The notes under the pieces: generated by a model
What the model was told of the DNA's origin: nothing
The model's database searches: none
The model's input: only the letters and a program-made list of their open reading frames with translations
In this document: piece after piece, positions 1 through 8,429 of the stretch
How the letters are laid out: each line of letters opens with the position of its first letter
Position numbering within the stretch: position 1 is the first letter of the stretch
Translations under genes and position numbers: made by a program
Source: Streptomyces sp. NRRL S-350
Lineage (GTDB): Bacteria; Actinomycetota; Actinomycetes; Streptomycetales; Streptomycetaceae
Length of the DNA: 64,000 bases
Assembly: GCF_000719705.1 (NCBI RefSeq)
Contig: NZ_JOHO01000021.1
Location: 89,026 to 153,025, forward strand
Direction of reading: 5' to 3'

Positions 1-146
1 TGCGCGGAACTCGTGGCGACCGGCACGCTGGTGGCGGAGGCGGTGCCCGCGGAGGTCGCGTCTTCGGGTCCGCACGCCGTCAGCGCCAGCCCCGCGACGA
101 CGAGCACCGCAGTCGACAGTCCCCAACGAGCAGTCCTGATACGCAT
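1..146 (-). CDS. Putative lipoprotein, N-terminal part (runs off the window)
   Basis: Reading leftwards from an ATG at 146, the frame begins MRIRTARWGL, followed by a hydrophobic stretch and the lipobox LTAC with the cysteine at about residue 25, then a Ser/Thr/Ala-rich linker typical of actinobacterial lipoproteins. A purine-rich ribosome binding site (AAAGAGGA) lies just upstream on the minus strand. Only 48 residues are inside the window, so no functional domain is visible. It is predicted to be exported and lipid-anchored on the outer face of the membrane. Confidence 0.75.
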   Translation of the reverse strand, partial: MRIRTARWGLSTAVLVVAGLALTACGPEDATSAGTASATSVPVATSSA

Positions 147-505
147 GTTGTTCCTCTTTCACTCTCGACGCTGTCCCACCGGCACGGTGGCGGTGCGAGC
201 GGCCCCACCTCTTCCCGAGGCGGCCCCCCGCTGGCACGGCGATCCTCGCACTGGCCGTGCACACACGTCTGCGCCTGTTACAGGCCCGTGGCGTAACCCC
301 GCACACGTCACAACAATCGACACGAGAGCGTCGCCGCTGAGCCGACCCCCGCGGGCCCGGCAGCCCCAGGGCAGTCTCGCGCGTCGCCCCGGCACGTAGG
401 CTTCCACCTCCACCTCCACCGGCGCCGATCGGGCCGATGGAAACCGTCGTTGCGCCTGGGCCGTCCGAGGCCGGCCGGCCCTACCACCCGTGAGAGCATC
501 GGCTG
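147..505. other. Intergenic region between divergent genes
   Basis: No convincing gene is seen. The stretch must hold the promoters of the leftward lipoprotein and the rightward hydrolase. It contains a short CTCCAC simple repeat near 403-420. No operator could be recognised. Confidence 0.5.
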
Positions 506-1258
506 ATGCGCAGACTGACGGTCCTGGGGACATGTGGGGCCTGGCCTGAGGCCGGCCGGAGCGCCAGCGGTTTCCTGCTGGAGTACGACGGGTTCCGACT
601 GGTGCTGGACCTCGGCTACGCGACCTTCCCGCGGTTGCTGGAACACTGCGCCGACGAGCAGGTGGACGCCGTGGTGGTCACCCATGAGCACCCCGACCAC
701 TGCGCCGACCTCAGCGCGCTGTGTCGCGCGCGCTACTTCGCGCAGGAGCGGGGCGCCCGCCTGCCGTTGTACTGCCCACCCGGAGTGATCGGACGGGTCC
801 AGGCGATGGAGCCGACCGAGGACCTACTCGACGTCTTCGACGTGCACTCGCTCCCTTCGAGTCACCAGGTGGGACCGTTCCGGCTCGATGCCGTGCTGCT
901 GCCGCATCACGTTCCGCACGCCGGTGTGCGGTTGACCGCTCCGGGCCTGACCCTTGCGTACAGCGGTGATGCCGGACCTGACCCTGCCCTTGCCGGGCTG
1001 GCCGCAGAAGCAGATCTGTTCATCGCCGGAGCCACGCTCCAGAGCACATCCGCCGACAGCGGCGACCACCACCTGATGAGCGCCGCGGATGCCGGGGCCT
1101 GGGCGGCCCGTGCCAGGGCCAAGCGCCTGCTCTTGACCCACTTCTGGCCCGGCAGCGACCGCACGCGATCGACCGCCGATGCCTGCAGCCGTTTTTCGGG
1201 CGAGGTCATCGCCGCCGAGGAAGGCATGACGCTCTCCTTCGAGGGCTCTGACGGGTGA
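506..1258 (+). CDS. MBL-fold metallo-hydrolase (RNase Z-like)
   Basis: A 250-residue protein with the metallo-beta-lactamase signature THEHPDH at residues 59-65 (H60, H62, D64, H65). Further candidate metal ligands are H134/H135, D155 in YSGDAG and H212 in LLTHFWPG, so the two-zinc site looks complete. This short form resembles the RNase Z/beta-CASP-less hydrolases that act on phosphodiesters or small esters; the substrate cannot be told. No signal peptide is present, so it is cytoplasmic. The next gene is convergent, so it is probably monocistronic. Confidence 0.85.
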   Translation: MRRLTVLGTCGAWPEAGRSASGFLLEYDGFRLVLDLGYATFPRLLEHCADEQVDAVVVTHEHPDHCADLSALCRARYFAQERGARLPLYCPPGVIGRVQAMEPTEDLLDVFDVHSLPSSHQVGPFRLDAVLLPHHVPHAGVRLTAPGLTLAYSGDAGPDPALAGLAAEADLFIAGATLQSTSADSGDHHLMSAADAGAWAARARAKRLLLTHFWPGSDRTRSTADACSRFSGEVIAAEEGMTLSFEGSDG

Positions 1259-1442
1259 GACGGCGCCGTCGCGGTGGCAAGACGCTGCGGCTCGTCCGCG
1301 TGTCGTTGCGGGGGCCTCGACCTGGCGGGCTTGCCGTCCCGAACGGACGGCTGGTCCGCCCACGCAGCGAGCATGAGCGGCCCAGCCACCGGCGCGACGG
1401 GTGCGGGCACCTCGTCGCGGCTCGGCGGGCTCCCCGGGCTCC

Positions 1443-2381
1443 TCAGTCGGTCACCCCGGACAGGTGGTGGGTGAAGTAGGCGGTGAGCCTGTCGACGGCG
1501 GGGTCGATGCACGCGGGCTTGTCGTAGAGGTCGACATGGCCGGCGCCCTTGATCCAGTGGATCTCCTTGGGGCCGGTGGCACGCTGGTGGGCCTCGACGG
1601 CCATCCACGCGGTGACGGATCGCTCGCCGACGACCTGGAGGACGGGGCGGGGGCCGATCAGCCCGACCGCGAAGAACGGGTCGTAACCGGCGAGCCGGTC
1701 GATGCTCTCCCAGGCCAGGAACTTCGCGGACCGCTCGTGCTCCCCGCGTGAGGTGCAGTAGTACTCGAAGCCCTCGACGCCGTGCTCACCGCCCAGGACG
1801 CGGGCCTCCTCGGCGGTCCGGGGGAACATCGTCATCACCCCGGGGTCCTCGCCGCGGGCGGCGGCCGTACGGGCCCGGGCGGCCTCGTCCAGCAGGGCCC
1901 GGAAGACAGCCGGGTCCTGGCCTCCGTCGGCCCCCAGCCGGAACTGGCGGGAGGGGTCGGCGGTGCTCACGGTGGCCACCGCCCGTACCCGGCGGTCACT
2001 GCCGGCGGCGGCCAGCGAGTAGCCGCCGGAGGCACAGATGCCGAGCAGGCCGATCCGCCCGGCATCGACCTCCTCCCGGGTGGCCAGGTACGACACCGCC
2101 GCCTTGAAGTCCTCCACCCGCTGCGCCGGATCCTCCAGACCTCGCGGCTGTCCACCGGACTCGCCCTGGTGGGCGGCGTCGAAGGCGAGGGCGACGAATC
2201 CCCGCTCGGCCATCAGACGGGCGTACGTGCCGGAGGTCTGCTCCTTGACCCCCGTTCCCGGGTGCCCGACGACCAGGGCCGGGAAGGGCACCGGGGCGGG
2301 GGTGCCGGGGATGTCGGGGACGTACAGGTGCGCGGCGATCTCGATACCGGCGCTGTGGAAACGGATGTCGGACCTGGCCAT
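1443..2381 (-). CDS. Alpha/beta hydrolase, dienelactone-hydrolase type
   Basis: A 312-residue cytoplasmic hydrolase. The oxyanion region VVGHPGTG (37-44) and the nucleophile elbow GICASGG (114-120) are visible. In the elbow the nucleophile position is Cys116 rather than Ser, as in dienelactone hydrolases and related actinobacterial hydrolases. A late Asp and the C-terminal GAGHVDLYD histidine would complete the triad. The likely substrate is a small ester or lactone. It converges on the MBL gene with about 180 bp between stops. Confidence 0.85.
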   Translation of the reverse strand: MARSDIRFHSAGIEIAAHLYVPDIPGTPAPVPFPALVVGHPGTGVKEQTSGTYARLMAERGFVALAFDAAHQGESGGQPRGLEDPAQRVEDFKAAVSYLATREEVDAGRIGLLGICASGGYSLAAAGSDRRVRAVATVSTADPSRQFRLGADGGQDPAVFRALLDEAARARTAAARGEDPGVMTMFPRTAEEARVLGGEHGVEGFEYYCTSRGEHERSAKFLAWESIDRLAGYDPFFAVGLIGPRPVLQVVGERSVTAWMAVEAHQRATGPKEIHWIKGAGHVDLYDKPACIDPAVDRLTAYFTHHLSGVTD

Positions 2382-2657
2382 GCGGGTGCTCCCTCATCGA
2401 TCGGCTGATGGTTCGTCGGCGGGATGCGCCGGAGTTCCGACCGCCACCGCCGGGCCGGCTCCGTCCTGGTGGGGCGTTGGCCAGGGGGCGGCGGCAGGCG
2501 CCGCCCCGGGCCGTCGGTCGGAGCCGAGGCCTCGACTGTGACGCGCAGGCACGAACGGACGCTTCAGTCACTTGACCCAAGTCGGCGGATTTCAGTCAGG
2601 AACCGACCCGGGTGTGGGGCCGTCCGGACCCGCCGGTGACCAGTAGCCGGCCCTTCG

Positions 2658-2990
2658 GTGTGGGGCCTGCGCGCGTTCGCCGCCGTCCTCGCACGATTTC
2701 CCTCGCTTGCCGGGATGACCGACGCGATCGGCGCCCGCGCTGAGCCGGTGCCGATCCCGTGGGACGGCACTGACGGCCTGTTCGAGGTGTACCGGCGCCG
2801 ACCGGGGGCGTGTCTGGAGGATCACGTGCGCCGGGCGATGTCGGTGTGGACGAGAGTCGGTCCGGAGGCCGAGCAGCGGGCGGTGCGAAGCCTCCGCGAC
2901 GACCTCGACTCCGGCCGGTGGGCCGAGCGCAACAGCGACCTCGCCGGCCTCGACCCGGCAGACCTCGGCCTCCGCCTGCTCGCAGCGCGA
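2658..2990 (+). pseudogene. C-terminal remnant of a SAM-dependent methyltransferase
   Basis: About 110 residues resemble the end of actinobacterial class I methyltransferases. The recognisable parts are AEPVPIPWDGTDG, then a GLFEVYRRRP segment and a WTRVGPEAE helix, ending in LDPADLGLRLLAA. The N-terminal Rossmann part with the SAM-binding GxGxG motif is absent upstream, and downstream the frame runs into Arg/Pro-rich noise. This looks like a decayed fragment. The family call rests on remembered family sequences. Confidence 0.55.
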
Positions 2991-3143
2991 ACCGCGGCGC
3001 AGCGTGCGACGCCCCTGTCGGCCGCTGACCTCTCCCGGCGCCCACCGGACGTTCGAGCGCGCCGACGCCTCGCTCGGCGCCGATCGGACGCTCCACGACC
3101 TGCGGGGAACCGGTCAGCAGTCGGGCCCTGCCGGTAGAACAGG

Positions 3144-3536
3144 ATGATCAATAGGCTCCTGCACATGAAGCAACTCCGGGAGATGAGCGAGCGCGAGTAC
3201 TTCGCCGTCATCGGCCAGCGTCCAGGCATGTTCACGGGTAGGACCTCGTTCCACCTGGTGACGGCCTTCCTGGCCGGCTACGAGGGCCACGCCGATCGCC
3301 ACGGAGGCCCGAGCCCTCTCGCCGGCCTGCACGAATGGCTCGTCGCCCGCCGAGGCCGGGACTGCAACCACGGCTGGCCGGGCCAGATCCTGCACATCGC
3401 TCTGCCGCACGGCTGGGACAACTTCTGGGACCTGCCGCCCGAAGACGAGCAGCGGGCCGTCAAGGTCCTCTTCGAGCTCCTCGACGCCTTCCTCGCCGAA
3501 CGTGAGGCGACAGTGAGCACCCAGGAGCCCGGGTGA
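3144..3536 (+). CDS. Conserved hypothetical protein, 130 residues
   Basis: A small soluble acidic protein with Trp/His-rich segments (GRDCNHGWPGQ, ALPHGWDNFWDLPPEDEQ) and no signal peptide or membrane segment. Starts at 3144 and 3165 are both possible; neither has a strong ribosome binding site. The composition is protein-like and unlike the surrounding decayed DNA, and a hairpin follows the stop. It resembles uncharacterised Streptomyces proteins that often neighbour immunity-type genes, but no function can be assigned. Confidence 0.65.
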   Translation: MINRLLHMKQLREMSEREYFAVIGQRPGMFTGRTSFHLVTAFLAGYEGHADRHGGPSPLAGLHEWLVARRGRDCNHGWPGQILHIALPHGWDNFWDLPPEDEQRAVKVLFELLDAFLAEREATVSTQEPG

Positions 3537-3593
3537 CCGTTCTGTGCCACCTGCTGCCCCGGACGTACGCACCCCCGCAGACAGCTCCCGGCG

Positions 3594-3622
3594 CCCCGGT
3601 CCGCGCGTGAAGCGGTCCGGGG
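3594..3622 (+). terminator. Stem-loop downstream of the 3144-3536 gene
   Basis: An 11-bp stem (CCCCGGTCCGC with GCGGTCCGGGG, one mismatch) with a 7-base loop lies about 60 bp after the stop. There is no T-run, which is usual for high-GC actinobacterial terminators. Confidence 0.5.
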
Positions 3623-3899
3623 CCGGGCACGAGGCATCCTTCCCAGGTGCGGCTGGAGGCGGCCCGCGCCTCGAACCGAGGAGGCCGGGCCGGGGCGGCT
3701 GGAGTGCCCGCGGTGCACCCTGATCCGAGCATCACCGCGGGCGGCCGCGTTCTCCTCCCGGCGGAGTCCGGGGCTGCCGGCCGGTCGGAGGCGGACGTCG
3801 GAGGCCTGATGTGCGGCAGCGCGCGGCCAGGCCGGCGATCGTGGACGGCCGGGATCTCCGCGGTCCGTCGATCGTGGCGATCGTGGGCGTCTGCGGGGC

Positions 3900-4487
3900 C
3901 TACTCGGTGTCGGGTGACGCCTGGCCGTGCCCGTCCTCTGCGGGCAGGGCCCGGATGGCGTGGGCGATGGCGGGGCGGAGTCGGTCGAGGCTGTGGTCCG
4001 CGCCCAGGATCATGCGGCGGAGCTGCGGCATGGCCAGGGTCCAGCCGACCAGGCCGAGGGTGAAGAACAGGCGGGTGCGGGGATCGGCGTCGCCGTCCGT
4101 GGCCCGGGTGGCGCGGATCTTGTCCTGGTAGTGCCGGGTGCGGGCCTCTTCGCCGGGGACGGGCTGATCGCCGAGTTCGAGGGCCTCCCACATCAGGAGG
4201 CGCAGAGCCTCGGGGTGGGCGCGGTGGTAGTCGAAGAGGCGCTCGGCGTAGGCGGGCAGGTCTTCGTCGCCGGGCGGGACGGCCTGGGCGAGGTCGGCCA
4301 TGAGGCGTTCGAGGACGGCGGCGAAGAGTCTGCGCTTGTCGCCGAAGTAGTCGTAGATCGCCCGCTTGTTGGCCTCGGCCTGTGCAGCGATGCGGTCCAC
4401 GCGGGCGCCGGCGACGCCGTGGGCGGCGAACTCGGCGGTCGCTGCCGCGAGGATTCGCTCTTTGGTCGCGGTGGAGTCGTATGCCAT
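3900..4487 (-). CDS. TetR-family transcriptional repressor
   Basis: A 195-residue protein. The start at MAYDSTATKER is chosen because TetR proteins begin just before helix 1; a longer frame to 4625 would run over the operator region. The N-terminal helix-turn-helix spans about residues 8-55 (ATAEFAAHG ... NKRAIYDYFGDK), and the rest is a helical ligand-binding domain. It is divergent from an MFS transporter. Two copies of CCAGTTCGTT between them are the probable operators, so it likely represses itself and the pump and releases DNA on binding a toxic compound. Confidence 0.9.
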   Translation of the reverse strand: MAYDSTATKERILAAATAEFAAHGVAGARVDRIAAQAEANKRAIYDYFGDKRRLFAAVLERLMADLAQAVPPGDEDLPAYAERLFDYHRAHPEALRLLMWEALELGDQPVPGEEARTRHYQDKIRATRATDGDADPRTRLFFTLGLVGWTLAMPQLRRMILGADHSLDRLRPAIAHAIRALPAEDGHGQASPDTE

Positions 4488-4498
4488 GGAGCGAGAGT

Positions 4499-4573
4499 AA
4501 CGAACCAGTTCGTTTGACGATCCGGCAACCGTCTGCAACGCTCTCTTACAACTTTCGAACCATCCAGTTCGTT
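4499..4573. promoter_or_regulatory. Predicted TetR operators in the divergent promoter
   Basis: A perfect palindrome AACGAAC-CA-GTTCGTT sits at 4499-4514. The half-site run CCAGTTCGTT recurs 59 bp downstream at 4564-4573, inside a second inverted repeat CGAAC-N6-GTTCG (4556-4571). The first site abuts the tetR start and the second lies just before the transporter start, which suits co-repression of both genes. Confidence 0.7.
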
Positions 4574-4587
4574 CGGTTGGAGTCACG

Positions 4588-5898
4588 ATGTCCCGGATCA
4601 ATCCGCCCGCGCCCGGCCCGCCCACACCTGGGGGGTCGGGGCGGCGGCTCCCGCTGGTGATGGCGTTGGCGTGCGGCGTCAGCGTGGCAAACGTCTACTT
4701 CCCGCAGGCCCTCACCCCGCTCATCGCCGACGGGTTGGGCATCACGCCGTCCGCCGCGGCGAGCGTGGCCACGGTGACCCAGTTCGGCTACGCCGCCGGG
4801 ATCTTCCTGCTGGTCCCGCTCGGCGACCGGCTCCCGCGCCGCCCGCTCGTCACCGTCCTGCTGGCGGTGACCGCCTGTGCGCTGCTGGCCGCAGGGCTCG
4901 CCCCGGCCGCCGCACCCCTGATGGCCGCCGGCGTCGCGGTCGGCCTGGCCACGGTGGTCCCGCAGCTGCTGCTGCCGATGGCCGCGGGCCTGGCCGCCCC
5001 GGACCGCCGCGGCTCGGTGATCGGCACCCTCCAGGGCGGCCTGATCGGCGGAATCCTGTTGGCCCGCACCTTCGGCGGCGTGGTGGGCGAACACCTCGGC
5101 TGGCGCGCCCCGTACCTGGCCGCTGCCGTGCTCACCGGGCTGCTCGCCCTCGTCCTCGGCCTGGCCCTGCCCACCACTGCGCCCGCCGCCCGCGACCGGT
5201 ACCCGGCTCTCCTGGCGGACACCGTGCGGATGCTGCGCACCGAGCCGGACCTGCGCCGCTCCGCGCTCCACCAGGCCACCCTCTTCGGCGCCTTCAGCGC
5301 CGCCTGGACCGCGCTCGCCCTGCTGCTCACCGGGCCGCACTACCGCATGGACGCCCAGGCGGTCGGCGTGCTGGCACTGATCGGTGCGGCCAGCATGTTC
5401 TGCGCCCCGGTCGCCGGACGCTGGGTGGACCGGCACGGCGCGGACCGTGTGAACACCTGGTGCACCGGGAGCGTCCTCGCCGCCGCGGTGGTGCTGACCG
5501 CCGGTGTCGCGGGCGGCGCTCCCGGACTGGCGGCCGTCGCCCTGGGACTCCTGCTGCTCGACGTGGCGGTGCAGTGCAGCCAGGTCGCCAACCAGGCCCG
5601 CATCTTCGCGTTGCGACCCGAGGCCCGCAGCCGGCTCAACACCGCCTACATGACGTGCTCGTTCCTCGGCGGCAGCGCCGGATCCTGGCTGGGCATCCGC
5701 GCCTACGCCCTGCTGGGCTGGACCGGCGTGTGCGCACTCATCGCCCTCGCCGCGGTCCTCGCCCCCACCGCCGCACGGCTCGCCGACGGCCGGCGTCGCC
5801 GGGGCGGCCGGGGCCGTCGGGGCCGTCGGGGCCGTCGGGGCCGCGAGGAGTCGCCCTCCGCTGAGCCCGTCCCGTCGCAGACGGGTTCAGCACGGTGA
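4588..5898 (+). CDS. MFS transporter, drug/H+ antiporter type
   Basis: A 436-residue polytopic membrane protein with about twelve hydrophobic segments. The motif between the second and third helices is LGDRLPRR, the MFS motif A region (GxLaDrxGrr). The N-terminus (GVSVANVYFPQALTPLIADGLG) is typical of the YnfM/arabinose-efflux-like group. The C-terminus is odd: after the last helix it ends in an Arg/Gly-rich tail made by a 9-bp tandem repeat. It is probably an efflux pump controlled by the divergent TetR repressor. Confidence 0.9.
   Translation: MSRINPPAPGPPTPGGSGRRLPLVMALACGVSVANVYFPQALTPLIADGLGITPSAAASVATVTQFGYAAGIFLLVPLGDRLPRRPLVTVLLAVTACALLAAGLAPAAAPLMAAGVAVGLATVVPQLLLPMAAGLAAPDRRGSVIGTLQGGLIGGILLARTFGGVVGEHLGWRAPYLAAAVLTGLLALVLGLALPTTAPAARDRYPALLADTVRMLRTEPDLRRSALHQATLFGAFSAAWTALALLLTGPHYRMDAQAVGVLALIGAASMFCAPVAGRWVDRHGADRVNTWCTGSVLAAAVVLTAGVAGGAPGLAAVALGLLLLDVAVQCSQVANQARIFALRPEARSRLNTAYMTCSFLGGSAGSWLGIRAYALLGWTGVCALIALAAVLAPTAARLADGRRRRGGRGRRGRRGRRGREESPSAEPVPSQTGSAR
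5811..5843 (+). repeat. 9-bp tandem repeat coding for an Arg/Gly tail
   Basis: The unit GGGCCGTCG is repeated three times exactly plus a partial fourth copy. It lies inside the 3' end of the MFS gene and encodes GRR repeats in the cytoplasmic tail. Such repeats can expand or contract in frame. Confidence 0.85.
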
Positions 5899-5926
5899 AC
5901 GGCCGGACGTCAGCGCGGGCACCCCC

Positions 5927-5998
5927 ACTGCTGCCGTGCCCAGCGCTGCTGCCGTGCCCAGCGCTGCTGCCGTGCCCAGCACTGCTGTCGTGCCCAGC
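5927..5998 (+). repeat. Four 18-bp tandem repeats
   Basis: Four copies of an 18-bp unit (GCTGCTGCCGTGCCCAGC) at 5927-5944, 5945-5962, 5963-5980 and 5981-5998, differing by one base in the first copy and two in the last. They lie in the gap between the MFS gene and the SnoaL-like gene. There are no spacers, so this is not a CRISPR. Confidence 0.9.
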
Positions 5999-6052
5999 GC
6001 CGTAGACGCCACGAACCGAGCAACCGACCAGCAATCGACTCGAAGGATCTCC

Positions 6053-6442
6053 ATGACGTTCCCGGCCATGCCGCCCGCCATCCTGCAGTTCTTCAGTGCC
6101 TCCCAGGAAGGCGACGTCGACGCCTGGGCGAAGGCGTTCGCCGAGGACGGCGTCTTCCATGACCCCGTCGGCGCCCCGCCGATCACCGGGCGCGCCGCGA
6201 TCCGCGACTTCATCGCCTCCGTCCTGCCCAACTTCCGGCCCTTCCTCGGACTGACCCCCGTCGAGGCCCACACCATCGGCAACCAGGTCGCCGTCTCCTG
6301 GCGGGGGGCCGCCGTCACCCTGGACGGCAGGCCGGTCAACTGGTCCGGCATCAACATCTACGAGCTGGACGGGGCCGGCCTCATCCAGGAAGCCAAGGCG
6401 TACTTCAACATCGCCGTCTTCCAAGCCCAGCTCGCCGGCTGA
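6053..6442 (+). CDS. SnoaL-like / NTF2-fold protein
   Basis: A 129-residue protein with the compact alpha+beta NTF2 fold pattern: an N-terminal helix pair (ILQFFSASQEGDVDAWAKAF), the family motif EDGVFHDPVGAPPITGRAAI, then long beta strands. The start at 6053 is preferred because AAGGA lies six bases upstream and the longer frame would translate the 18-bp repeats. Family members are isomerases, hydrolases or ligand-binding proteins; the substrate is unknown. It follows the MFS gene on the same strand and may share its transcript. Confidence 0.85.
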   Translation: MTFPAMPPAILQFFSASQEGDVDAWAKAFAEDGVFHDPVGAPPITGRAAIRDFIASVLPNFRPFLGLTPVEAHTIGNQVAVSWRGAAVTLDGRPVNWSGINIYELDGAGLIQEAKAYFNIAVFQAQLAG

Positions 6443-6639
6443 CCCTCGCGCGATGCCGACCGGCGCGGGCCGAGGGAGCCTCGGCCCGCTCAGCCCGCGC
6501 CGGAAGTCCGTCCAAGGCCGTCGAGCAGGGCGGGCCAGGTGGATCCGCGCGTACCGGGAGAGGATCCCGGGGAGTGTGAGCACGGCGCTCGGCCGATCGA
6601 TCCCTGCCGACCGGCACGTGGCTGCGGCGCTGTGGTGGT

Positions 6640-6664
6640 GGGCGGTGGGTGGTGGGTGGTGGGG
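6640..6664 (+). other. G-quadruplex-capable run
   Basis: Four runs of at least three G separated by 4-base loops (GGG-N4-GGG-N4-GGG-N4-GGGG) form a textbook intramolecular quadruplex motif. It ends six bases before the -35-like TTGACC of the next promoter. Confidence 0.6.
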
Positions 6665-6670
6665 CGGAAC

Positions 6671-6696
6671 TTGACCCTGACGTTACGTGATATTCC
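6671..6696 (+). promoter_or_regulatory. Promoter with MerR-type spacing
   Basis: TTGACC (6671-6676) is followed by an imperfect dyad ACGT-T-ACGT (6680-6688) and a TATTCC -10-like element at 6691. The dyad sits between the -35 and -10 elements, as in promoters activated by MerR-family regulators. No merR gene lies nearby. The leader to the VOC start at 6708 is very short. Confidence 0.45.
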
Positions 6697-6707
6697 ACGA
6701 TGGGTGC

Positions 6708-7214
6708 ATGGCCGACCACTACAACGCATTCGAGATCAGCCCTGTCCCCGCGCCCGCGCTCGACGCGCAGCCACCTGAGGTCTACCGGGGCATTTACGGC
6801 ATGCCGATGTTCGTGACTGTGCCGACAGCCGACCTCGCGACATCCGTGGACTTCTGGACCCGGGGGCTCGGCTTCATCGACCTGTTCACGATTCCCGGGC
6901 AGCTCACGCACGTCCGGCGGTGGGCGTTCCAGGACGCGCTGCTCGTCCCCGGCGACCGCCCCGCCGAACCCCCTGCGGCGAGCATCAGCTTCGCGTGCGT
7001 CCTGAACCAGATAGACGAAATCGCGCAAGCCTGTGCCGAGGTGCTTCCCGGGTGCACGAAAGGGCCGCGGCACACTCCTTGGAACACGGTGGAGCTGGAG
7101 GTCGTCACGCCGGAGAACGCCCGTGTGATCATGACCGCTGCCCGACCGCTGGTCCGCGACAGCGCCGAGGCACGGAACCTCGAGGCGGCCGGCTTCGACA
7201 TCCCCGAGGAGTGA
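6708..7214 (+). CDS. VOC (glyoxalase/bleomycin-resistance fold) protein
   Basis: A 168-residue cytoplasmic protein with the paired beta-alpha-beta-beta-beta modules of the vicinal-oxygen-chelate superfamily: MPMFVTVPTADLATSVDFWTR opens the first module and ASISFACVLNQIDEIAQACAE the second. Key metal ligands are not obvious, so it may be a binding protein rather than an enzyme. The ATG at 6708 is preferred over the one at 6687. A MerR-like promoter precedes it. Its 3' end merges into a dispersed 55-bp repeat. Confidence 0.85.
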   Translation: MADHYNAFEISPVPAPALDAQPPEVYRGIYGMPMFVTVPTADLATSVDFWTRGLGFIDLFTIPGQLTHVRRWAFQDALLVPGDRPAEPPAASISFACVLNQIDEIAQACAEVLPGCTKGPRHTPWNTVELEVVTPENARVIMTAARPLVRDSAEARNLEAAGFDIPEE

Positions 7215-7216
7215 GG

Positions 7217-7271
7217 AACCCGCCACCGTCAGACCGAACGGACTGACGAACGCGGCCGCAAAGCCCGCGGC
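7217..7271. repeat. 55-bp dispersed repeat, copy 1
   Basis: This stretch matches 21404-21458 with four mismatches in 55 bases. It starts three bases after the VOC stop codon and is followed by a stem-loop. The second copy overlaps the end of an AAA-ATPase relic, so copy 1 is probably a displaced scrap of the same gene family. Confidence 0.75.
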
Positions 7272-7285
7272 CCAACCGCCGGTAC

Positions 7286-7314
7286 GGTGCCTCCCCACCT
7301 GTGGGGGAGGCACC
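7286..7314 (+). terminator. Strong stem-loop after the VOC gene
   Basis: GGTGCCTCCCCAC pairs with GTGGGGGAGGCACC (13 bp with a single bulged G) around a CT loop. The position, about 70 bp after the VOC stop, fits a factor-independent terminator. Confidence 0.7.
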
Positions 7315-7760
7315 GCCCGCACCCTCCGCCCCCGCAACACGTCGCTGCTCACGGAGGGCGTGGCGTTCCGGGTGATCTGCGTCTCGATGTCTCGCTGCAG
7401 GCGAGGAGTCGGCGCGGAGGGCCGACGGTGCGGCGACTGCGGCGGTCACCACGCAGGCGGGTGGGCGGCCGGGCAGGCGGACGGCAGAACGCGCGGGCGC
7501 GTTCCTGCGGCCGGTCCACCGTGAAAGGGAGGGTCGGATGGGCCCTGGCGCCTTCCTGGGGGCTCTGCCCAACCGAACGAGGGACAGTATGTTTCCGCCC
7601 AGTAACCGTCAATCCCTGCGGTGCATTTGATATCCGCCTGAAAAACGAAACGCCGCTGAGCGCAGGGCGCCGCTCGGTCGGGCGAGTTGTGGTTGGCAGC
7701 TGTCGGCTTCTGGTGGCTCCTGCGGCAGCGATCCTCTGGCTCCGCGAACCACCATGGTGA
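7315..7760. other. Intergenic region without a recognisable gene
   Basis: No coding frame has believable composition. The part near 7620-7660 is less GC-rich than its surroundings. Downstream, the TetR gene ends convergently at 7761. Confidence 0.5.
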
Positions 7761-8348
7761 TCACTTGTCGGACGGGTCTGGGCGCACGGCTGCGACTGCG
7801 CGTACTTCGGCGAGCGCTTGCCGTGTGAGCGGGCCGAAGTCCTCGGTGTTGTGGGTGTCGAGCCACTGATCGTAGGCGATCTCCCAGACGAGCGTGCCCA
7901 GTTGCGCGGTCACGCGCGCGGTCAGGATCGGCACTCCGCGGCGGTTGAGGGCCTCGATCATCGAGGTGGTGAGGTCGATCCTTTTCAGGGCTTCGCGTTC
8001 ACGCAGTTCCGGGTTGGCGTTCAGCACGGCCTGGCGCCGGCGGCTGAAGTCGCGGCGGTCGACGGTGAAGAACGTCCGGCCGAGCGCGTCGAGGGCGTGC
8101 GCCACCGCGTCGAGCGGCCCGGCCGCCGGCGGCGCCGAGTCGATCCCTTCGACGAGCAGACCGGTCACCGTGCCCCCGCCGAACAGCACCTCGCGCTTGT
8201 CCGGGAAGTACCGGAAGAACGTGCTCTTGGTGAGCCCCGCGCGTTCCGCGATCTCGATCACGGTCGTGTTCTCGTAGCCGTGCTCCTCGAAGAGGTCGAG
8301 GGCGGCGGTGGCGAGTCGTCCGGGTGCGTCGGGTTGCCAGCGAGCCAT
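7761..8348 (-). CDS. TetR-family transcriptional repressor
   Basis: A 195-residue regulator. The helix-turn-helix lies at about residues 10-52 (ALDLFEEHGYENTTVIEIAE, then GLTKSTFFRYFPDKREVL), a well-preserved TetR DNA-binding domain followed by a helical effector domain. It is divergent from a quinone-oxidoreductase-like gene. Two GGGAC/GTCCC palindromes in the 81-bp gap are the likely operators, giving autorepression and control of the reductase. Confidence 0.9.
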   Translation of the reverse strand: MARWQPDAPGRLATAALDLFEEHGYENTTVIEIAERAGLTKSTFFRYFPDKREVLFGGGTVTGLLVEGIDSAPPAAGPLDAVAHALDALGRTFFTVDRRDFSRRRQAVLNANPELREREALKRIDLTTSMIEALNRRGVPILTARVTAQLGTLVWEIAYDQWLDTHNTEDFGPLTRQALAEVRAVAAVRPDPSDK

Positions 8349-8361
8349 GGGAGCAGTGTAC

Positions 8362-8410
8362 GGGACTTCGTCCCATCACTGGTGTACGGTCGATGAGACC
8401 AAGTCCCATC
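8362..8410. promoter_or_regulatory. Two predicted TetR operators
   Basis: Site 1 is the perfect palindrome GGGAC-TTC-GTCCC (8362-8374), 14 bp from the tetR start. Site 2 is GATGAGAC-CAA-GTCCCATC (8392-8410, one mismatch between arms), 20 bp before the reductase start. Both share the GTCCCATCAC arm, so they are probably bound by the same repressor. Confidence 0.75.
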
Positions 8411-8429
8411 ACCGGCCAGGAGATGTCCG

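Noticed and set aside
5927..5998. CRISPR-like array
   Set aside because: The 18-bp units are directly adjacent with no spacers and no cas genes are nearby; it is a simple tandem repeat.
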